From positions 682,001 through 746,000 of the forward strand of contig NZ_CP126247.1 of assembly GCF_030142155.1 (NCBI RefSeq): DNA of 64,000 nt, read 5' to 3'. Numbering within the stretch: position 1 is the first letter of the stretch; every line of letters begins with the position of its first letter. Below, piece after piece: positions 43,686-53,465 of this stretch. Made by a program: the position numbers and the translations under genes. The notes below the pieces were generated by a model. It was not told the DNA's origin. It saw nothing but the letters and a program-made list of their open reading frames with translations, and did no database searches. The DNA is from Arthrobacter sp. zg-Y820. Its GTDB lineage: Bacteria > Actinomycetota > Actinomycetes > Actinomycetales > Micrococcaceae.

Positions 43686-44651
43686 ATGAATCCTCAGCCC
43701 GTGATTGCCGTCCTTGCCGGAAACCGTCCCCTCGTGGGACTGGAGGAGCTTCAGCGGCAGGCGGAGGTCCGGGTGACCGACAACGCCGGGCTGCCCGAGG
43801 CCCTGGCCGGCGCGGACATCCTCTACCTCTGGGACTACTTCGCCGACGGCGTCCGGCAGGCCTGGCCGGCCGCGGACTCCCTGCGCTGGATCCATGCTCC
43901 CGCCGCCGGCGTGGACAAGCTGCTGTTCCCCGAGCTGGTGGCCTCCGACGTCGTGCTCACCAACGCCCGCGGCGTCTTTGACCGGCCCATGGCCGAGCAC
44001 GTGCTGGCAGCTATGTTCCATTTCGCCAAGGACTTCGGCCGCGCCTCCGCCCAGCAGCAGCGGCGCCAATGGCGCCAGTACGCAACCACCGACCTGGCCG
44101 GATGCTCCGTGCTGGTGGCGGGGACCGGCAGCATCGGCCGCTGCACGGCGCGGCTGCTGGCCGCCGTCGGACTGCGCGTGGACGGGATGGGCCGCACCGC
44201 CCGCAGCGGAGACGCGGACTTCGGCACCATTCACGCCAGCACTGATTTTGCCGCCGTGGCCGGCGCCTACGACTACATCGTGCTCGCGGCACCGCTCACC
44301 CCGGAGACCCGGGGCATGCTCGGCCGGGACGTCCTCGCCGCCCTGAAACCGACGGCGGTGCTCATCAACGTGGGCCGCGGCGCCCTGGCGGACGAGGCGG
44401 CGCTGGAGGATGCCCTGCGCAGCGGGAGCCTGGCCGGAGCGGCGTTGGACGTGTTTGAGACCGAGCCGCTGCCGCCGAGCAGCGGGCTTTGGGAACTGGA
44501 CAACGTGCTGGTTACCCCGCACCTGTCCGGGGATTCCCGGAAGCAGCTGCCGGAGCTGGCACGGCAGTTCGCCGAGAACCTGGCGGCCTGGAAGGCCGGG
44601 CGGCCGCTCGCGAACGTGGTGGACAAGCAGCTGGGCTTCGTTCCCGCGTGA
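43686..44651 (+). CDS. D-2-hydroxyacid dehydrogenase
   Basis: 321 residues. NAD site VLVAGTGSIGRCTARLL; catalytic Arg in INVGRGALADEAAL, Glu in the FETEPLPPSSGLW stretch and His in VTPHLSGDS. Members reduce 2-keto acids to D-2-hydroxy acids; phosphoglycerate, glyoxylate and lactate branches cannot be separated by eye. It begins 20 bases after the terminator, so has its own promoter, and is convergent with the following lipoprotein gene. Confidence 0.9.
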   Translation: MNPQPVIAVLAGNRPLVGLEELQRQAEVRVTDNAGLPEALAGADILYLWDYFADGVRQAWPAADSLRWIHAPAAGVDKLLFPELVASDVVLTNARGVFDRPMAEHVLAAMFHFAKDFGRASAQQQRRQWRQYATTDLAGCSVLVAGTGSIGRCTARLLAAVGLRVDGMGRTARSGDADFGTIHASTDFAAVAGAYDYIVLAAPLTPETRGMLGRDVLAALKPTAVLINVGRGALADEAALEDALRSGSLAGAALDVFETEPLPPSSGLWELDNVLVTPHLSGDSRKQLPELARQFAENLAAWKAGRPLANVVDKQLGFVPA

Positions 44652-44652
44652 G

Positions 44653-45234
44653 TCAGTCGCCGTCGATGTCTTCGTCGGCGTAGAGATCGTGGCTGTTGCC
44701 GTAGCTGGGGTCGAGGGGGGATCGGAGCATCTGGTGGTCCTCGGGATGCTCGATGCAGGGCGTCGCGGCGAGCATGACGATCGTGTCCGGAACCAGCTCG
44801 CCCCGCTCATAGCGGACCGTCACACCGAGGGCGTTCTTCTCGAAGTGCAGCTCCCGTGCCATGCCGTTTACTTCCTCGGGGAGGGAACGCTCTGAGGTTA
44901 CGGCCCAGCCGTCAGCCTCGAACGGAATCCGGAGCGCGTCCAATGCGTTGTTCGCCGTTTGCGGGTTGTCCGGAAAGCCGCTGAGTTGGCCGAACCATCT
45001 GGTCTTGGTGTGCTCTTCGTCGCTTTTGGATGCAAGGCAGGAGTCCTCCCGCAGGATGTCCAGGTCGAGGTCCAGGAACGGTGCCGCTTTCTCCTGCAGG
45101 GCCGGGAGCAGGTCCTCGAAGGAGCCCTGCGCGGCGTTGAATTCCTCCGGGGACAGCGCCTGGCTGTCCGACCCCGCGCAGCCTGCCAGCATGGCTGCTG
45201 CCAGCACCGCGCCGGCAACCATCCGAAACTTCAT
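44653..45234 (-). CDS. Small lipoprotein of unknown function
   Basis: 193 residues. Signal ends LAAAMLAGCAGS. The mature part is acidic with no family recognised (SPEEFNAAQGSFEDLL, WFGQLSGFPDNPQTA, ELVPDTIVMLAATPCIEHPEDH) and ends DEDIDGD. Two Cys in the mature part may pair. Stop is one base from the convergent dehydrogenase. Confidence 0.8.
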   Translation of the reverse strand: MKFRMVAGAVLAAAMLAGCAGSDSQALSPEEFNAAQGSFEDLLPALQEKAAPFLDLDLDILREDSCLASKSDEEHTKTRWFGQLSGFPDNPQTANNALDALRIPFEADGWAVTSERSLPEEVNGMARELHFEKNALGVTVRYERGELVPDTIVMLAATPCIEHPEDHQMLRSPLDPSYGNSHDLYADEDIDGD

Positions 45235-45446
45235 TCTTCATCCCCCCGGCAGTGACCGACCTCCGTCGAGTATGGCATGCGGTACTGCATGCACCCGTTG
45301 GGCAGGGCTGCCCCTGGGCTGGGCCATGCCGGCTACCCGTTGACCCGGACCCTGCCCCGGCCCAGACTGGGGAACCCGGCTGCCCAGGCGCAGGAATGCT
45401 GCGCAGGGTTCCGCCGGCCAAAGTCAACGTGCGAAGGAAGTGCGGC

Positions 45447-46673
45447 GTGAAGGCTGTCCGTGTGCACCGCCAGGGTGAGGAACCGCAGATCGACGAGGTA
45501 CCGGCACGTGAAATCGCGGGTCCTGGCGGATCCGGCCGGCACGTGGCAGTGCTGGGCGCCGGAATCCTGGGGGTCTCCGCTGCGGTGCAGCTGCTGCGCG
45601 GCGGCGCCCGGGTCACTTTGGTGACGGAGGGGCATCCGGCCAGCGGGGCATCGGGGCGGTCGCTGTCCTGGCTGAACTCCGGCGGCGACTATCCGCCGGA
45701 CTACCATCAGCTGCGGCTGGCCGGTATCGACCGCTACCGCACCCTGCTGGCCCGGAATCCCGACATCGACTGGCTCCGCTTCGACGGCGGCGTGTCCTGG
45801 GAGGAGGGCCCGGCGCTTGCCTCGCGGTACGAGGCCCAGCAGGCCAAGGCGTACGACGCGCGGCTGGTTTCCGGCGCGGAGATCGCCGGCATGGTTCCGG
45901 GCCTGGACCGCGCGGCACTGCCGTCCACGGTGCTGTTCAACCCGGGGGAGGGGTGGGTGGACCTTCCGCATTTGATCCGGCAGCTGCTGCGCGAATTCGC
46001 GCTCCGCGGCGGAACCCTGGTGACCGCTGCCGGGCCCACCGCTGTAGCGGCCGAGGGAGGGACCGCCGTCGGGCTCCGGACCGGGACGGGGACCCTGTAC
46101 CCGGCCGACGCCGTCCTGGTCGCCGCCGGTGCCGGCACTCCGGCGATCCTGCGGCCGCTCGGCCTTGACCTGCTGGACGGCTCGGAGCCGGCGCTGCTGG
46201 TGGTGACCGAGCCCAAGGCGCACGGACTGCGGGCGGTGCTGAACACGCCGCGGGTTTCCCTCCGGCCCCATCCCGGGTCCCGGCTGGCGCTGGACGCCGC
46301 CTGGTGCCTGGATCAGATCACGCAGCACGACGACGGCGGCTGGGCCGTGGACCCGCAGGTGGCCCAGGAGCTCGCGGACGAAGCCTCCGCGCTGCTGGCC
46401 GGACATCCCCGGCTGGTGCCGCAGAGCTGGCGGATCGGGCTGAAGCCGGTGCCGGGCGACGGGCTGCCCGCCCTGGGGCCGGTTCCCGGTGTGCCCGGCT
46501 GCTTCGTGGCGTTCACGCATTCCGGAGCGACGCTGGGGCTGATCGCCGGGGAACTGCTGGCCGGGGAAATCCTCACCGGGCGTCCGCATCCGGTGCTGGC
46601 GCCGTTCCGGCCCGAGCGGCTGCTTCGTCCCGCATCCGCGGTGTCGGCAGGGCCCGGCCTGGCCGGAGGATGA
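45447..46673 (+). CDS. FAD-dependent amine/amino-acid oxidoreductase (DadA-like)
   Basis: 408 residues from GTG 45447 (GAAGGA just upstream). FAD fold begins at VAVLGAGILGVSAAVQLL, then SGASGRSLSWLNSGGDYPPDY; C-terminal GLPALGPVPGVPGCFVAFTHSGATLG completes the DAO-type site. The first ~27 residues (MKAVRVHRQGEEPQIDEVP and a Gly-Pro-Gly) do not belong to this fold: they look like the N-terminus of a zinc alcohol dehydrogenase or quinone reductase. Oxidative deamination or demethylation of an amino acid is the likely reaction; electron acceptor unknown. Confidence 0.83.
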   Translation: MKAVRVHRQGEEPQIDEVPAREIAGPGGSGRHVAVLGAGILGVSAAVQLLRGGARVTLVTEGHPASGASGRSLSWLNSGGDYPPDYHQLRLAGIDRYRTLLARNPDIDWLRFDGGVSWEEGPALASRYEAQQAKAYDARLVSGAEIAGMVPGLDRAALPSTVLFNPGEGWVDLPHLIRQLLREFALRGGTLVTAAGPTAVAAEGGTAVGLRTGTGTLYPADAVLVAAGAGTPAILRPLGLDLLDGSEPALLVVTEPKAHGLRAVLNTPRVSLRPHPGSRLALDAAWCLDQITQHDDGGWAVDPQVAQELADEASALLAGHPRLVPQSWRIGLKPVPGDGLPALGPVPGVPGCFVAFTHSGATLGLIAGELLAGEILTGRPHPVLAPFRPERLLRPASAVSAGPGLAGG

Positions 46674-46694
46674 CCGCTGCGGCACGGTGACGGA

Positions 46695-47519
46695 CTACGG
46701 GCCGGTGCTGCTGCTGCGCGGTCGTGCCAGTGCCGCAAACTCACGGGGCGTCCACCCCGTGGCCCGGCGGAAATCGCGGGAGAAATGGGCCTGGTCCGCG
46801 TAGCCGAGCCGCGAAGCGAGGTCGCCGAGCGACCCGTCGGAGAGGCGCAGCACAGCGCAGGCTTCCTGCAGCCGGCGCTGCCGGATGAGCCAGAGCGGGC
46901 TGACACCCAGGAACCGTGCGCACAGCCGCTGCAGCGTCCGCTCACGCAGCCCGAAAACTTCGCAGAGGGACCGCACGGAGGTGATTGCGGCGTCGTGCTC
47001 CACGCGTGCGACCAGCCGGTCGATCAAGAGTGCGGCCCCGGCCGGCCGAGGAAGTGCCGCGAAGCGTTCCTCGATGAGCCGGCGTGCCGCGGCGTGTGCT
47101 GACGGCAGGGCCGGATCGGGGCTCATCCGGTCCCGGATGAGGGGCACCAGATCCGCCAGCAGGGGGATGGCCTCCAGTTCGGTATGCCGGTTCGTCAGGC
47201 CGGCAATTTCTTCCGCCAGTACCGCGCGGCCGGTGCTCGGAGTGAGCATGACGCCGAATGCCCACCCGGTGCCTGCCAGTGGCACCCGGGCCGCCGTCGT
47301 AGTCGGGCCCACCAGCCGCGCGTATCCGGCGGTGATGCTGAGCAGACACACCGGATAGGTGAGGATCCGCTGTTCGCGGACTTCACCGCGGGGTACGTGC
47401 CACACGGGAATCCAGAACGCGCGGAGCCACCGGCCCGACGGCGGCGCGGGAGCGTAGCGGTGGATTGTGAAGGATTTGTCGCTCGGGCTGCTGAGGTGGC
47501 CCCTGCCGATTTCGCTCAT
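46695..47519 (-). CDS. AraC-family transcriptional regulator
   Basis: About 274 residues from ATG 47519; a TTG at 47573 would add 18 residues. The C-terminal ~100 residues are the double helix-turn-helix (SVRSLCEVFGLRERTLQRLC; GDLASRLGYADQAHFSRDFRRATGWTPREF). The N-terminal part is a DUF6597-like sensing domain (IHRYAPAPPSGRWLRAFWIPV). Divergent from the DinB-fold gene 147 bases away, which is its probable target. No operator could be assigned. Confidence 0.85.
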   Translation of the reverse strand: MSEIGRGHLSSPSDKSFTIHRYAPAPPSGRWLRAFWIPVWHVPRGEVREQRILTYPVCLLSITAGYARLVGPTTTAARVPLAGTGWAFGVMLTPSTGRAVLAEEIAGLTNRHTELEAIPLLADLVPLIRDRMSPDPALPSAHAAARRLIEERFAALPRPAGAALLIDRLVARVEHDAAITSVRSLCEVFGLRERTLQRLCARFLGVSPLWLIRQRRLQEACAVLRLSDGSLGDLASRLGYADQAHFSRDFRRATGWTPREFAALARPRSSSTGP

Positions 47520-47666
47520 TGCGTCGTTGTCGAACACCTGCCTGCTTCCGTCCGTGCTGTCGGATTTGTTCAAGACACCGCCGTCCGGGCCGGCTTACCG
47601 TGAACGCAGACCGCAGGATCCAGCAGAACCGGTACCGATCCGAAACCCACTATCCAAGGAGCGATC

Positions 47667-48203
47667 ATGACAACATCTCTGGACCTCTGGCGCAAGAACG
47701 CCGAGCCGTTTGGCTCACTCGTTTCCCGTGCCACGAACTGGGACGCTCCGACGCCCTGCGAGGGGTGGACCGCACGAGACCTCGTGGAGCACGTGGTCTC
47801 CACCGAACGGGATTTCCTGAAGCAGCACGGGCTGGCCGGTCCGGTGGTGGACACTGCCAATCCGGAGAGGCAGTGGCTGGAGCATGAACGCTTTGTCGCC
47901 GAGCTGCTGGCAGATCCGGCAGTCGCGGGCCGGGAGTTCGCCGGCTATTTCGGTCCCAGCACCATTGGAGAGACATTGCCGGGTTTTTACGGGGGTGACC
48001 TGATCGTGCACCGCTGGGATCTGGCCATCTCCCAGGGGGCCGACGCGGAACTCTCGGAGGAGGACTTGGACGCGGTGGACGCTGCGATGGACGGGTTCGG
48101 GGAGCAGGCCTACGGGCCCGGTTTGTTTGGGCCTCCCGTGCCGGTGCCCGACGACGCCGGTCACCAGCGCCGGGTGCTCGCCCGGACGGGACGCAGGTCC
48201 TGA
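47667..48203 (+). CDS. DinB-fold metal-binding protein, TIGR03086-like
   Basis: 178 residues. NWDAPTPCEGWTARDLVEHVV and GDLIVHRWDLAIS carry the His residues that bind metal in the mycothiol-dependent maleylpyruvate isomerase/DinB superfamily. Such proteins are abundant in Actinobacteria, where some use mycothiol. ATG 47667 has AAGGAGCG ahead. Substrate unknown; possible target of the divergent AraC regulator. Confidence 0.8.
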   Translation: MTTSLDLWRKNAEPFGSLVSRATNWDAPTPCEGWTARDLVEHVVSTERDFLKQHGLAGPVVDTANPERQWLEHERFVAELLADPAVAGREFAGYFGPSTIGETLPGFYGGDLIVHRWDLAISQGADAELSEEDLDAVDAAMDGFGEQAYGPGLFGPPVPVPDDAGHQRRVLARTGRRS

Positions 48204-48274
48204 AGGGGCAGCGGGTTACGGGAGCGAATGCTGCGGTGGGGCGGCCGGTGGCGAAAGCCGGCGGCCACCGCCGC

Positions 48275-49471
48275 TCAGCGGATGGCTGTCTGCGGCAACG
48301 CCCCCACCGACGCCGGATCGGCCAGCAGTCCGGCGAAGGCCAGCTCCGCGGCTCCGACCAGCAGCAGGTCGGAGCCCAGCGCGGCCCGGGAGATGGGAAC
48401 CTCGCTGCCCAGCCCGCCGATGGCGCCGTCGGCGACGGCGGCTTCAAGCCGGCCGGGGGCGAAGGAGTGGAGCACGCCCAGGAATCCGCCCAGCACGATG
48501 ATGCCCGGATTGAAGATGTTCACGAAATTGGTCAGGGCCACGGCCAGCAGATCCAGCTGCCGGTGGGTTTCGGCAATCAGCGCGGGGGAGGAGTCCTGCG
48601 CCATGGCGGCCTCCAGTTGGTCCTGGTCGGCGTGATCGAGCTGCAGCACCGCCAGCAGCCGGCCGAGGCTGACCTCGGTCTCCAGGCAGCCGCGCCGGCC
48701 GCAGTGGCACGCGGCGCCGCCGGGGTTCACCACGGTGTGGCCCAGCTCGCCGGCGTAACCGGCGGCGCCGCGCAGCGGAACACCGCCCACCACGGCGCCG
48801 CCGCCCACCCCGCTCGCGCTGCCGTTGAGGTAGACGACGTCGGACGCTCCCACCGCGGCGCCGAACAGGCTCTCCGCCAGGGATCCCAGGTTGGCGTCAT
48901 TCGCGGCGCGGGCGGGCAGGCCCAGCCCGGCGGACAGCGCGGCGGCCAGCGGTTCCTGGGACCAGGCCAGGTGCGGGGCCAGCAGCACCGAGCCGTCGTG
49001 GTTGTTGACCAGCCCGGGAACAGCGGCCCCCACGCCGGCGAGCCGGGTCATGCCGGCCAGCTCGGATGACATGCCTTGAACCACTGCCCTGCTGATATTG
49101 ACGGTATCGGCCACGGTGGGAGGGCTTCCGGCGTCGTACCGGACCCGGCGGTGAACCTTGCCGCCCAAACCCACCAGGCCCACGGTGACGGCATCGACGT
49201 CGGGATGCACGGCGATGGCCGCAACGTTCTCGTTCGCATGCACCAGGGGACTGGGCCGACCGACCCGTTTGAGCGGCTGCGGGTCCGTTTCATAGGCCAG
49301 CCCGAGCTCGCCCAGTTCGGCGGCGAGGGCTCCCACGGTGGAACGGTTGAAGCCGCACAGGCGGGTCAGATCCGCGCGTGAAAGCGGTCCCCGGCGGTGG
49401 AGCAGGGTCAGGATCCGGGAAAGGTTCTGCGCGCGGATGCTGTCGGTGCCCGGGGAGGTGCCAGCACTCAT
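48275..49471 (-). CDS. xylR: ROK-family repressor, XylR type
   Basis: 398 residues. N-terminal winged helix (ILTLLHRRGPLSRADLTRLCG, NRSTVGALAAELGELG), then an actin-like ROK domain with VGAAVPGLVN, NDANLGSLAE, and the zinc loop CHCGRRGCLE. Divergent from xylA with 199 bases between, so it most likely represses xylAB in the absence of xylose. Candidate operator lies at the xylA promoter. Confidence 0.88.
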   Translation of the reverse strand: MSAGTSPGTDSIRAQNLSRILTLLHRRGPLSRADLTRLCGFNRSTVGALAAELGELGLAYETDPQPLKRVGRPSPLVHANENVAAIAVHPDVDAVTVGLVGLGGKVHRRVRYDAGSPPTVADTVNISRAVVQGMSSELAGMTRLAGVGAAVPGLVNNHDGSVLLAPHLAWSQEPLAAALSAGLGLPARAANDANLGSLAESLFGAAVGASDVVYLNGSASGVGGGAVVGGVPLRGAAGYAGELGHTVVNPGGAACHCGRRGCLETEVSLGRLLAVLQLDHADQDQLEAAMAQDSSPALIAETHRQLDLLAVALTNFVNIFNPGIIVLGGFLGVLHSFAPGRLEAAVADGAIGGLGSEVPISRAALGSDLLLVGAAELAFAGLLADPASVGALPQTAIR

Positions 49472-49605
49472 GTAACTGCCGTTTCTGCCGAAGTGGACGG
49501 TTTTCCAGCGTAACCCGGTCCCGGGAGGATGGCGGAATTTTGTTGTAAGGGATCCAATATCCGCCGACAGGCTCGCAATTCACCGCGGGAAGTTGCCGAA
49601 AACCG

Positions 49606-49646
49606 TTGACAGGCATCCGTTCCCGCCATATGTTGTGGATTACAAC
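49606..49646 (+). promoter_or_regulatory. xylA promoter with overlapping operator
   Basis: TTGACA (49606-49611), 17 bases, TATGTT (49629-49634): a near-consensus sigma-70-type promoter. An inverted repeat GTTGTGGATTACAAC (49632-49646) overlaps the -10, the right place for XylR repression. A related GTTGTAA half site occurs at about 49542, nearer the xylR start. The GTG/ATG of xylA follows with GGAG. Confidence 0.75.
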
Positions 49647-49670
49647 TAATGCCGGATTTTGGAGTGAACT

Positions 49671-50858
49671 GTGACAATGACGCCATCGCCATCCGACCGT
49701 TTTACCTTTGGCCTCTGGACCGTGGGCTGGACCGGAAATGATCCGTTCGGTGTTCCGACCCGCTCCGCGCTCGACCCGGTCGAAGGCCTGCACCGGCTCG
49801 CCGAGCTGGGCGCCTACGGGGTGACCTTCCACGACAACGACCTCATTCCGTTTGACGCCAGCTCTGCCGAACGCGGCCGAATCCTGAAGAACTTCACCAC
49901 GGCGCTGGCGGAAACCGGCCTGAAGGTACCCATGGTCACTACCAACCTGTTCAGCCATCCGGTCTTCAAGGACGGCGGTTTCACCTCCAATGACCGCTCC
50001 GTCCGCCGCTTCGCCCTGCGCAAGGTCCTCGCCAACCTGGACCTGGCCGCGGAGATGGGTGCCGAAACATTTGTCATGTGGGGCGGCCGCGAAGGCGCCG
50101 AGTACGACGGATCCAAGGACTTCGCCGCGGCGTTTGACCGCATGAAGGAGGGCGTCGACACCGCTGCCGGCTACATCAAGGAAAAGGGCTACAACCTGCG
50201 CATCGCGCTGGAGCCCAAGCCGAACGAGCCCCGCGGGGACATCTTCCTGCCCACCATCGGGCATGCCCTGGCCTTCATCGGTCAGCTGGAGCACGGCGAC
50301 ATTGTGGGCCTGAACCCCGAGACGGGCCACGAACAGATGGCCGGGCTGAACTTCACGCACGGCATCGCCCAGGCACTGTGGTCCGGCAAGCTCTTCCACA
50401 TCGACCTCAACGGCCAGAAGTCCATCAAGTATGACCAGGACCTGGTCTTCGGCCACGGCGACCTGACCAGCGCCTTCTTCACCGTGGACCTGCTGGAGAA
50501 CGGCTTCCCCAACGGCGGCCCCACGTATGACGGCCCGCGGCACTTTGACTACAAGCCCTCCCGCACCGAGGGCTACGACGGCGTCTGGGCTTCGGCGGCC
50601 GCCAACATGTCCATGTACCTGCTGCTCAAGGAACGTGCCCGGGCCTTCCGCGCCGATCCCGAGGTCCAGGAAGCCCTGGCCGTATCAGGCGTCTTTGAAC
50701 TGGGCCAGTCCACTCTGGACGCCGGGGAAAGCACCGCCGATTTCCTCGCCGACGCCGGGTCCTTCGAGAATTACGACGCCGACAAGGCCGGCGAGCGCGA
50801 CTTCGGCTTCGTCCGGCTGAACCAGCTGGCGCTGGAACACCTGATGGGCGCCCGCTAA
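49671..50858 (+). CDS. xylA: Xylose isomerase
   Basis: 395 residues, the usual actinobacterial length. Converts D-xylose to D-xylulose (EC 5.3.1.5), metal-dependent. Signatures: [27 protein letters not shown] (catalytic His), [32 protein letters not shown] (metal ligand Glu, Lys) and [19 protein letters not shown] start with GGAG ahead; an ATG two codons later is possible. Followed 119 bases later by xylB. Confidence 0.97.
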   Translation: MTMTPSPSDRFTFGLWTVGWTGNDPFGVPTRSALDPVEGLHRLAELGAYGVTFHDNDLIPFDASSAERGRILKNFTTALAETGLKVPMVTTNLFSHPVFKDGGFTSNDRSVRRFALRKVLANLDLAAEMGAETFVMWGGREGAEYDGSKDFAAAFDRMKEGVDTAAGYIKEKGYNLRIALEPKPNEPRGDIFLPTIGHALAFIGQLEHGDIVGLNPETGHEQMAGLNFTHGIAQALWSGKLFHIDLNGQKSIKYDQDLVFGHGDLTSAFFTVDLLENGFPNGGPTYDGPRHFDYKPSRTEGYDGVWASAAANMSMYLLLKERARAFRADPEVQEALAVSGVFELGQSTLDAGESTADFLADAGSFENYDADKAGERDFGFVRLNQLALEHLMGAR

Positions 50859-50977
50859 AGCGCACCGTCTTCTCCTGCCGCCGGGTCCGTCTCCACTGGG
50901 CCCGGCGGTTCCGGCATTATGGGCACGCTTCCCCTCTGCCGATCCGAGAATCAGAAAACCCAACGAAAGGTACTTCC

Positions 50978-52381
50978 ATGGCCCTGGTCGCCGGAGTGGA
51001 CAGCTCCACCCAGTCCTGCAAGGTGGTGATCCGGGATGCCGGCACCGGCGCACTGATCCGCTCCGGCACTGCACGGCACGAGTCCGGCACCGAAATCGAT
51101 CCGGACATCTGGTGGTCGGCCCTGCAGTTGGCGCTGGCCGCGGCCGGCGGCCTGGATGATGTGGCAGCCGTGGCGGTTTCCGGGCAGCAGCACGGGATGG
51201 TCTGCCTGGACGAGGACGGCGCGGTGGTCCGCCCGGCCCTGCTCTGGAACGACACGCGCTCCGCGGCGGCCGCGGACAAGCTCGTCTCCGACGCCGGGCC
51301 CGACGGCGCCCGGTACTGGGCGGCGGAAACCGGCACCGTTCCGGTGGCCTCCATTACCGCGGCAAAACTGCGATGGCTGGCCGAGAACGAGCCGGAGAAC
51401 GCCGCCCTCACCGCCGCCGTCTGCCTGCCGCACGACTGGCTGAGCTGGCGCCTCGCCGGACACGGCCCGGGCAGCGGCCTCGCCGGACTCGACGCGCTGC
51501 GCACCGACCGCTCCGATGCCTCCGGCACCGGCTACTGGTCCCCGCGCACCGGCGAATACCTGCCGGCCGTCCTGGAACAGACGCTGGGCCACGTGCCGCT
51601 GTTGCCCCGGGTCCTGGGCCCCCTCGACGCGGATCAGCGCACGGCCGGCGGCGCCGTGATCGCACCGGGCACCGGTGACAATGCCGGCGCCGCACTCGGC
51701 GTGGGCGCCGGGGTGGGCGACGTCGTCGTTTCCGTGGGGACCTCCGGCACGGTTTTCGCGGTCACTGCCGATCCCACCGCCGACGCCACCGGCTTGGTGG
51801 CCGGGTTTGCGGACGCCAGCGGCCACTTCCTGCCGCTGACTGCCACGCTGAACGCCTCCCGCATCCTGGATGCGACGGCGGCCCTGCTGTCCGTGGACCT
51901 TCCCGCGCTGACCCGCCTGGCGCTCGAGGCTGTGGAAGGTGCCGGCGGGCTGAGCCTGGTGCCGTACTTCGAGGGCGAGCGCACGCCCAACCTTCCCGAC
52001 GCCACGGGATCCCTGCACGGGATAACCCTGGCGAACTACACGCCGGCCAACCTGGCCCGCGCCGCCGTCGAAGGCATCGCCTGCTCGCTGGCGGACGGGC
52101 TGGCTGCACTGGCCGACCTGGGGATCGAGGCCCGCCGCATCATCCTGGTGGGCGGCGGTGCCCGGTCCGAGGCGCTGCAGCACGCGGTGTCGGCCGTGTT
52201 CGGCATGCCGGTTACCGTGCCGGAACCGGGGGAGTACGTGGCCGACGGCGCCGCGCGGCAGGCAGCCGCGGTCCTCACCGGGGAATGGCCGCAGTGGACC
52301 GCTGCCGCCGCCTCCGTGGTGCAGGCCCCGCCGGCTCCGCAAATCTTGGAGCGCTACCGCCGGGTTGCCGGTCTGGTCTAG
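50978..52381 (+). CDS. xylB: Xylulokinase
   Basis: 467 residues of the FGGY kinase family (EC 2.7.1.17). [13 protein letters not shown] at the start, [33 protein letters not shown] (ATP phosphate loop), [10 protein letters not shown], and [14 protein letters not shown]. Phosphorylates xylulose for the pentose phosphate pathway. In operon with xylA. Preceded by AACGAAAGGTACTTCC. Confidence 0.95.
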   Translation: MALVAGVDSSTQSCKVVIRDAGTGALIRSGTARHESGTEIDPDIWWSALQLALAAAGGLDDVAAVAVSGQQHGMVCLDEDGAVVRPALLWNDTRSAAAADKLVSDAGPDGARYWAAETGTVPVASITAAKLRWLAENEPENAALTAAVCLPHDWLSWRLAGHGPGSGLAGLDALRTDRSDASGTGYWSPRTGEYLPAVLEQTLGHVPLLPRVLGPLDADQRTAGGAVIAPGTGDNAGAALGVGAGVGDVVVSVGTSGTVFAVTADPTADATGLVAGFADASGHFLPLTATLNASRILDATAALLSVDLPALTRLALEAVEGAGGLSLVPYFEGERTPNLPDATGSLHGITLANYTPANLARAAVEGIACSLADGLAALADLGIEARRIILVGGGARSEALQHAVSAVFGMPVTVPEPGEYVADGAARQAAAVLTGEWPQWTAAAASVVQAPPAPQILERYRRVAGLV

Positions 52382-52410
52382 GAGGGCAGAAGGGGGCTAG
52401 CGTTCCGGCC

Positions 52411-52767
52411 ATGACCTCAGACCCAGTGGAGAGCAACCCGGACCACTATCGGGTGATATTCGAGAATGAGCGGGTGCGTGTGTTGGAGTACCGGGATGCT
52501 CCCGGGCAGCGCACGTCCGCCCATCATCATCCGGACAGCGTGATGATCACGGCCAGCGCGTTCCGCCGGCGGCTCGAGTCCGAGGGCAGGCAGTTGGATG
52601 TGGAGCTGCCGGCGTTAGCCGTCCGCTGGCTGCCAGCCCAGGAGCACTCCGGCGAGAATACCGGTGGGACGGACACCCACGCGTTCTTCGTCGAACTCAA
52701 GGAACCGTCCCCCGGGGCTGCCGCGCCGGGACGGCCGGCGCTGGGGCCCGACGCCCCTGAAGCCTAG
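52411..52767 (+). CDS. Small cupin-fold protein
   Basis: 118 residues, ATG 52411; the longer in-frame reading to 52285 lies in xylB. YRVIFENERVRVLEYRDAPGQ and TSAHHHPDSVMI are the first cupin motif; THAFFVELK is the second. Short cytosolic cupins of this type are often named cupin/cytoplasmic protein without known ligand. The 30 bases after xylB and absence of a terminator allow read-through from xylAB. Confidence 0.75.
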   Translation: MTSDPVESNPDHYRVIFENERVRVLEYRDAPGQRTSAHHHPDSVMITASAFRRRLESEGRQLDVELPALAVRWLPAQEHSGENTGGTDTHAFFVELKEPSPGAAAPGRPALGPDAPEA

Positions 52768-52810
52768 GAGCCCCCCACCTCCACTCACACCCACCCACCC
52801 CCACCCCTCT

Positions 52811-52872
52811 CACCGAAATGGCAGAAAGTGCTCTTCTCAGCCCTGAGACGAGCACTTTCTGCCATTTCGGTG
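52811..52872. repeat. 62-bp near-perfect palindrome (element A)
   Basis: Outer arms of 23 bases (52811-52833 and 52850-52872) are exactly complementary and share the core GGCAGAAAGTGC; an inner TCTCAG-CC-CTGAGA palindrome fills the middle. A related element is at 55149-55204. It could act as a bidirectional terminator, but the second copy and its placement suggest a repeat family. Confidence 0.9.
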
Positions 52873-52892
52873 AAGAGCGTGTTACGAAACCC

Positions 52893-52920
52893 TTGTAATT
52901 TGTTTGGAATTACGTAATTC
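52893..52920 (+). promoter_or_regulatory. Leaderless promoter/operator of ArsR-like gene
   Basis: TTGTAA (52893-52898) and TAATTC (52915-52920) at 16-base spacing, with a perfect 14-bp palindrome GAATTACGTAATTC (52907-52920) over the -10. ATG 52928 is eight bases after, with no ribosome site. A self-controlling operator is probable. Confidence 0.6.
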
Positions 52921-52927
52921 TCTAGAC

Positions 52928-53464
52928 ATGGTTTCGGAACATGAGGGTCGGCAGCGGGCGCTGGAAGCCCGGCTGCAGGCCGTGGAGGCGCGGGTCGCGG
53001 CCCTGGAACGGCGGGCGCAGGTCCGGGAACCGCCGTCGGACGCGGGCGAAGAATCCGACATTTTCTGGGCGCTGAACGGCGTGCGGGAGCGCTACCCCGA
53101 TCCGGGAGCCGTCCTCTTCGCCGGCACCGCCGGCACGGCAGCGGGCGCGCGCTACGAGTACCAGTACGGACTGGAAACCGCGCACCTGCTCGACGTCGAC
53201 TGGACCCGGTTCGCCGATTCCCTGGCCTCGCTGGGCCATCCCGTCCGGTTGGCGATCCTGCGTGCGGTGCTCGACGGAACCGAGACCGTCTCGGGACTCG
53301 TGGAAGAGCTGGGCTCCGGCACTTCCGGGCAGATCTATCACCACGTCCACCAACTGACCGCCGCCGGTTGGCTCGCGCCGCACGCGCGGTCCCGCTATCG
53401 CATTCCGCCGGCCCGGGTAATTCCGCTGCTGGCCATTCTGACTGCTGTCACAGGAGGTAACTGA
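52928..53464 (+). CDS. ArsR-like winged-helix regulator with coiled-coil N-terminus
   Basis: 178 residues. N-terminal heptad-type coil (RQRALEARLQAVEARVAALERR), then a C-terminal winged helix (ASLGHPVRLAILRAVLDG, VSGLVEELG, GQIYHHVHQLTAAGWL). ATG 52928 lies next to the palindromic operator; an in-frame GTG/TTG start at 52904 is inside the promoter. It is one base from the serine hydrolase gene, so all three genes form an operon it probably controls. No metal-binding Cys is seen, so the signal is not metal. Confidence 0.8.
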   Translation: MVSEHEGRQRALEARLQAVEARVAALERRAQVREPPSDAGEESDIFWALNGVRERYPDPGAVLFAGTAGTAAGARYEYQYGLETAHLLDVDWTRFADSLASLGHPVRLAILRAVLDGTETVSGLVEELGSGTSGQIYHHVHQLTAAGWLAPHARSRYRIPPARVIPLLAILTAVTGGN

Positions 53465-53465
53465 C

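Noticed and set aside
52811..52872. Element A as an origin or attachment site
   Set aside because: No DnaA boxes, integrase or tRNA; the presence of a second copy fits a repeat or terminator better.
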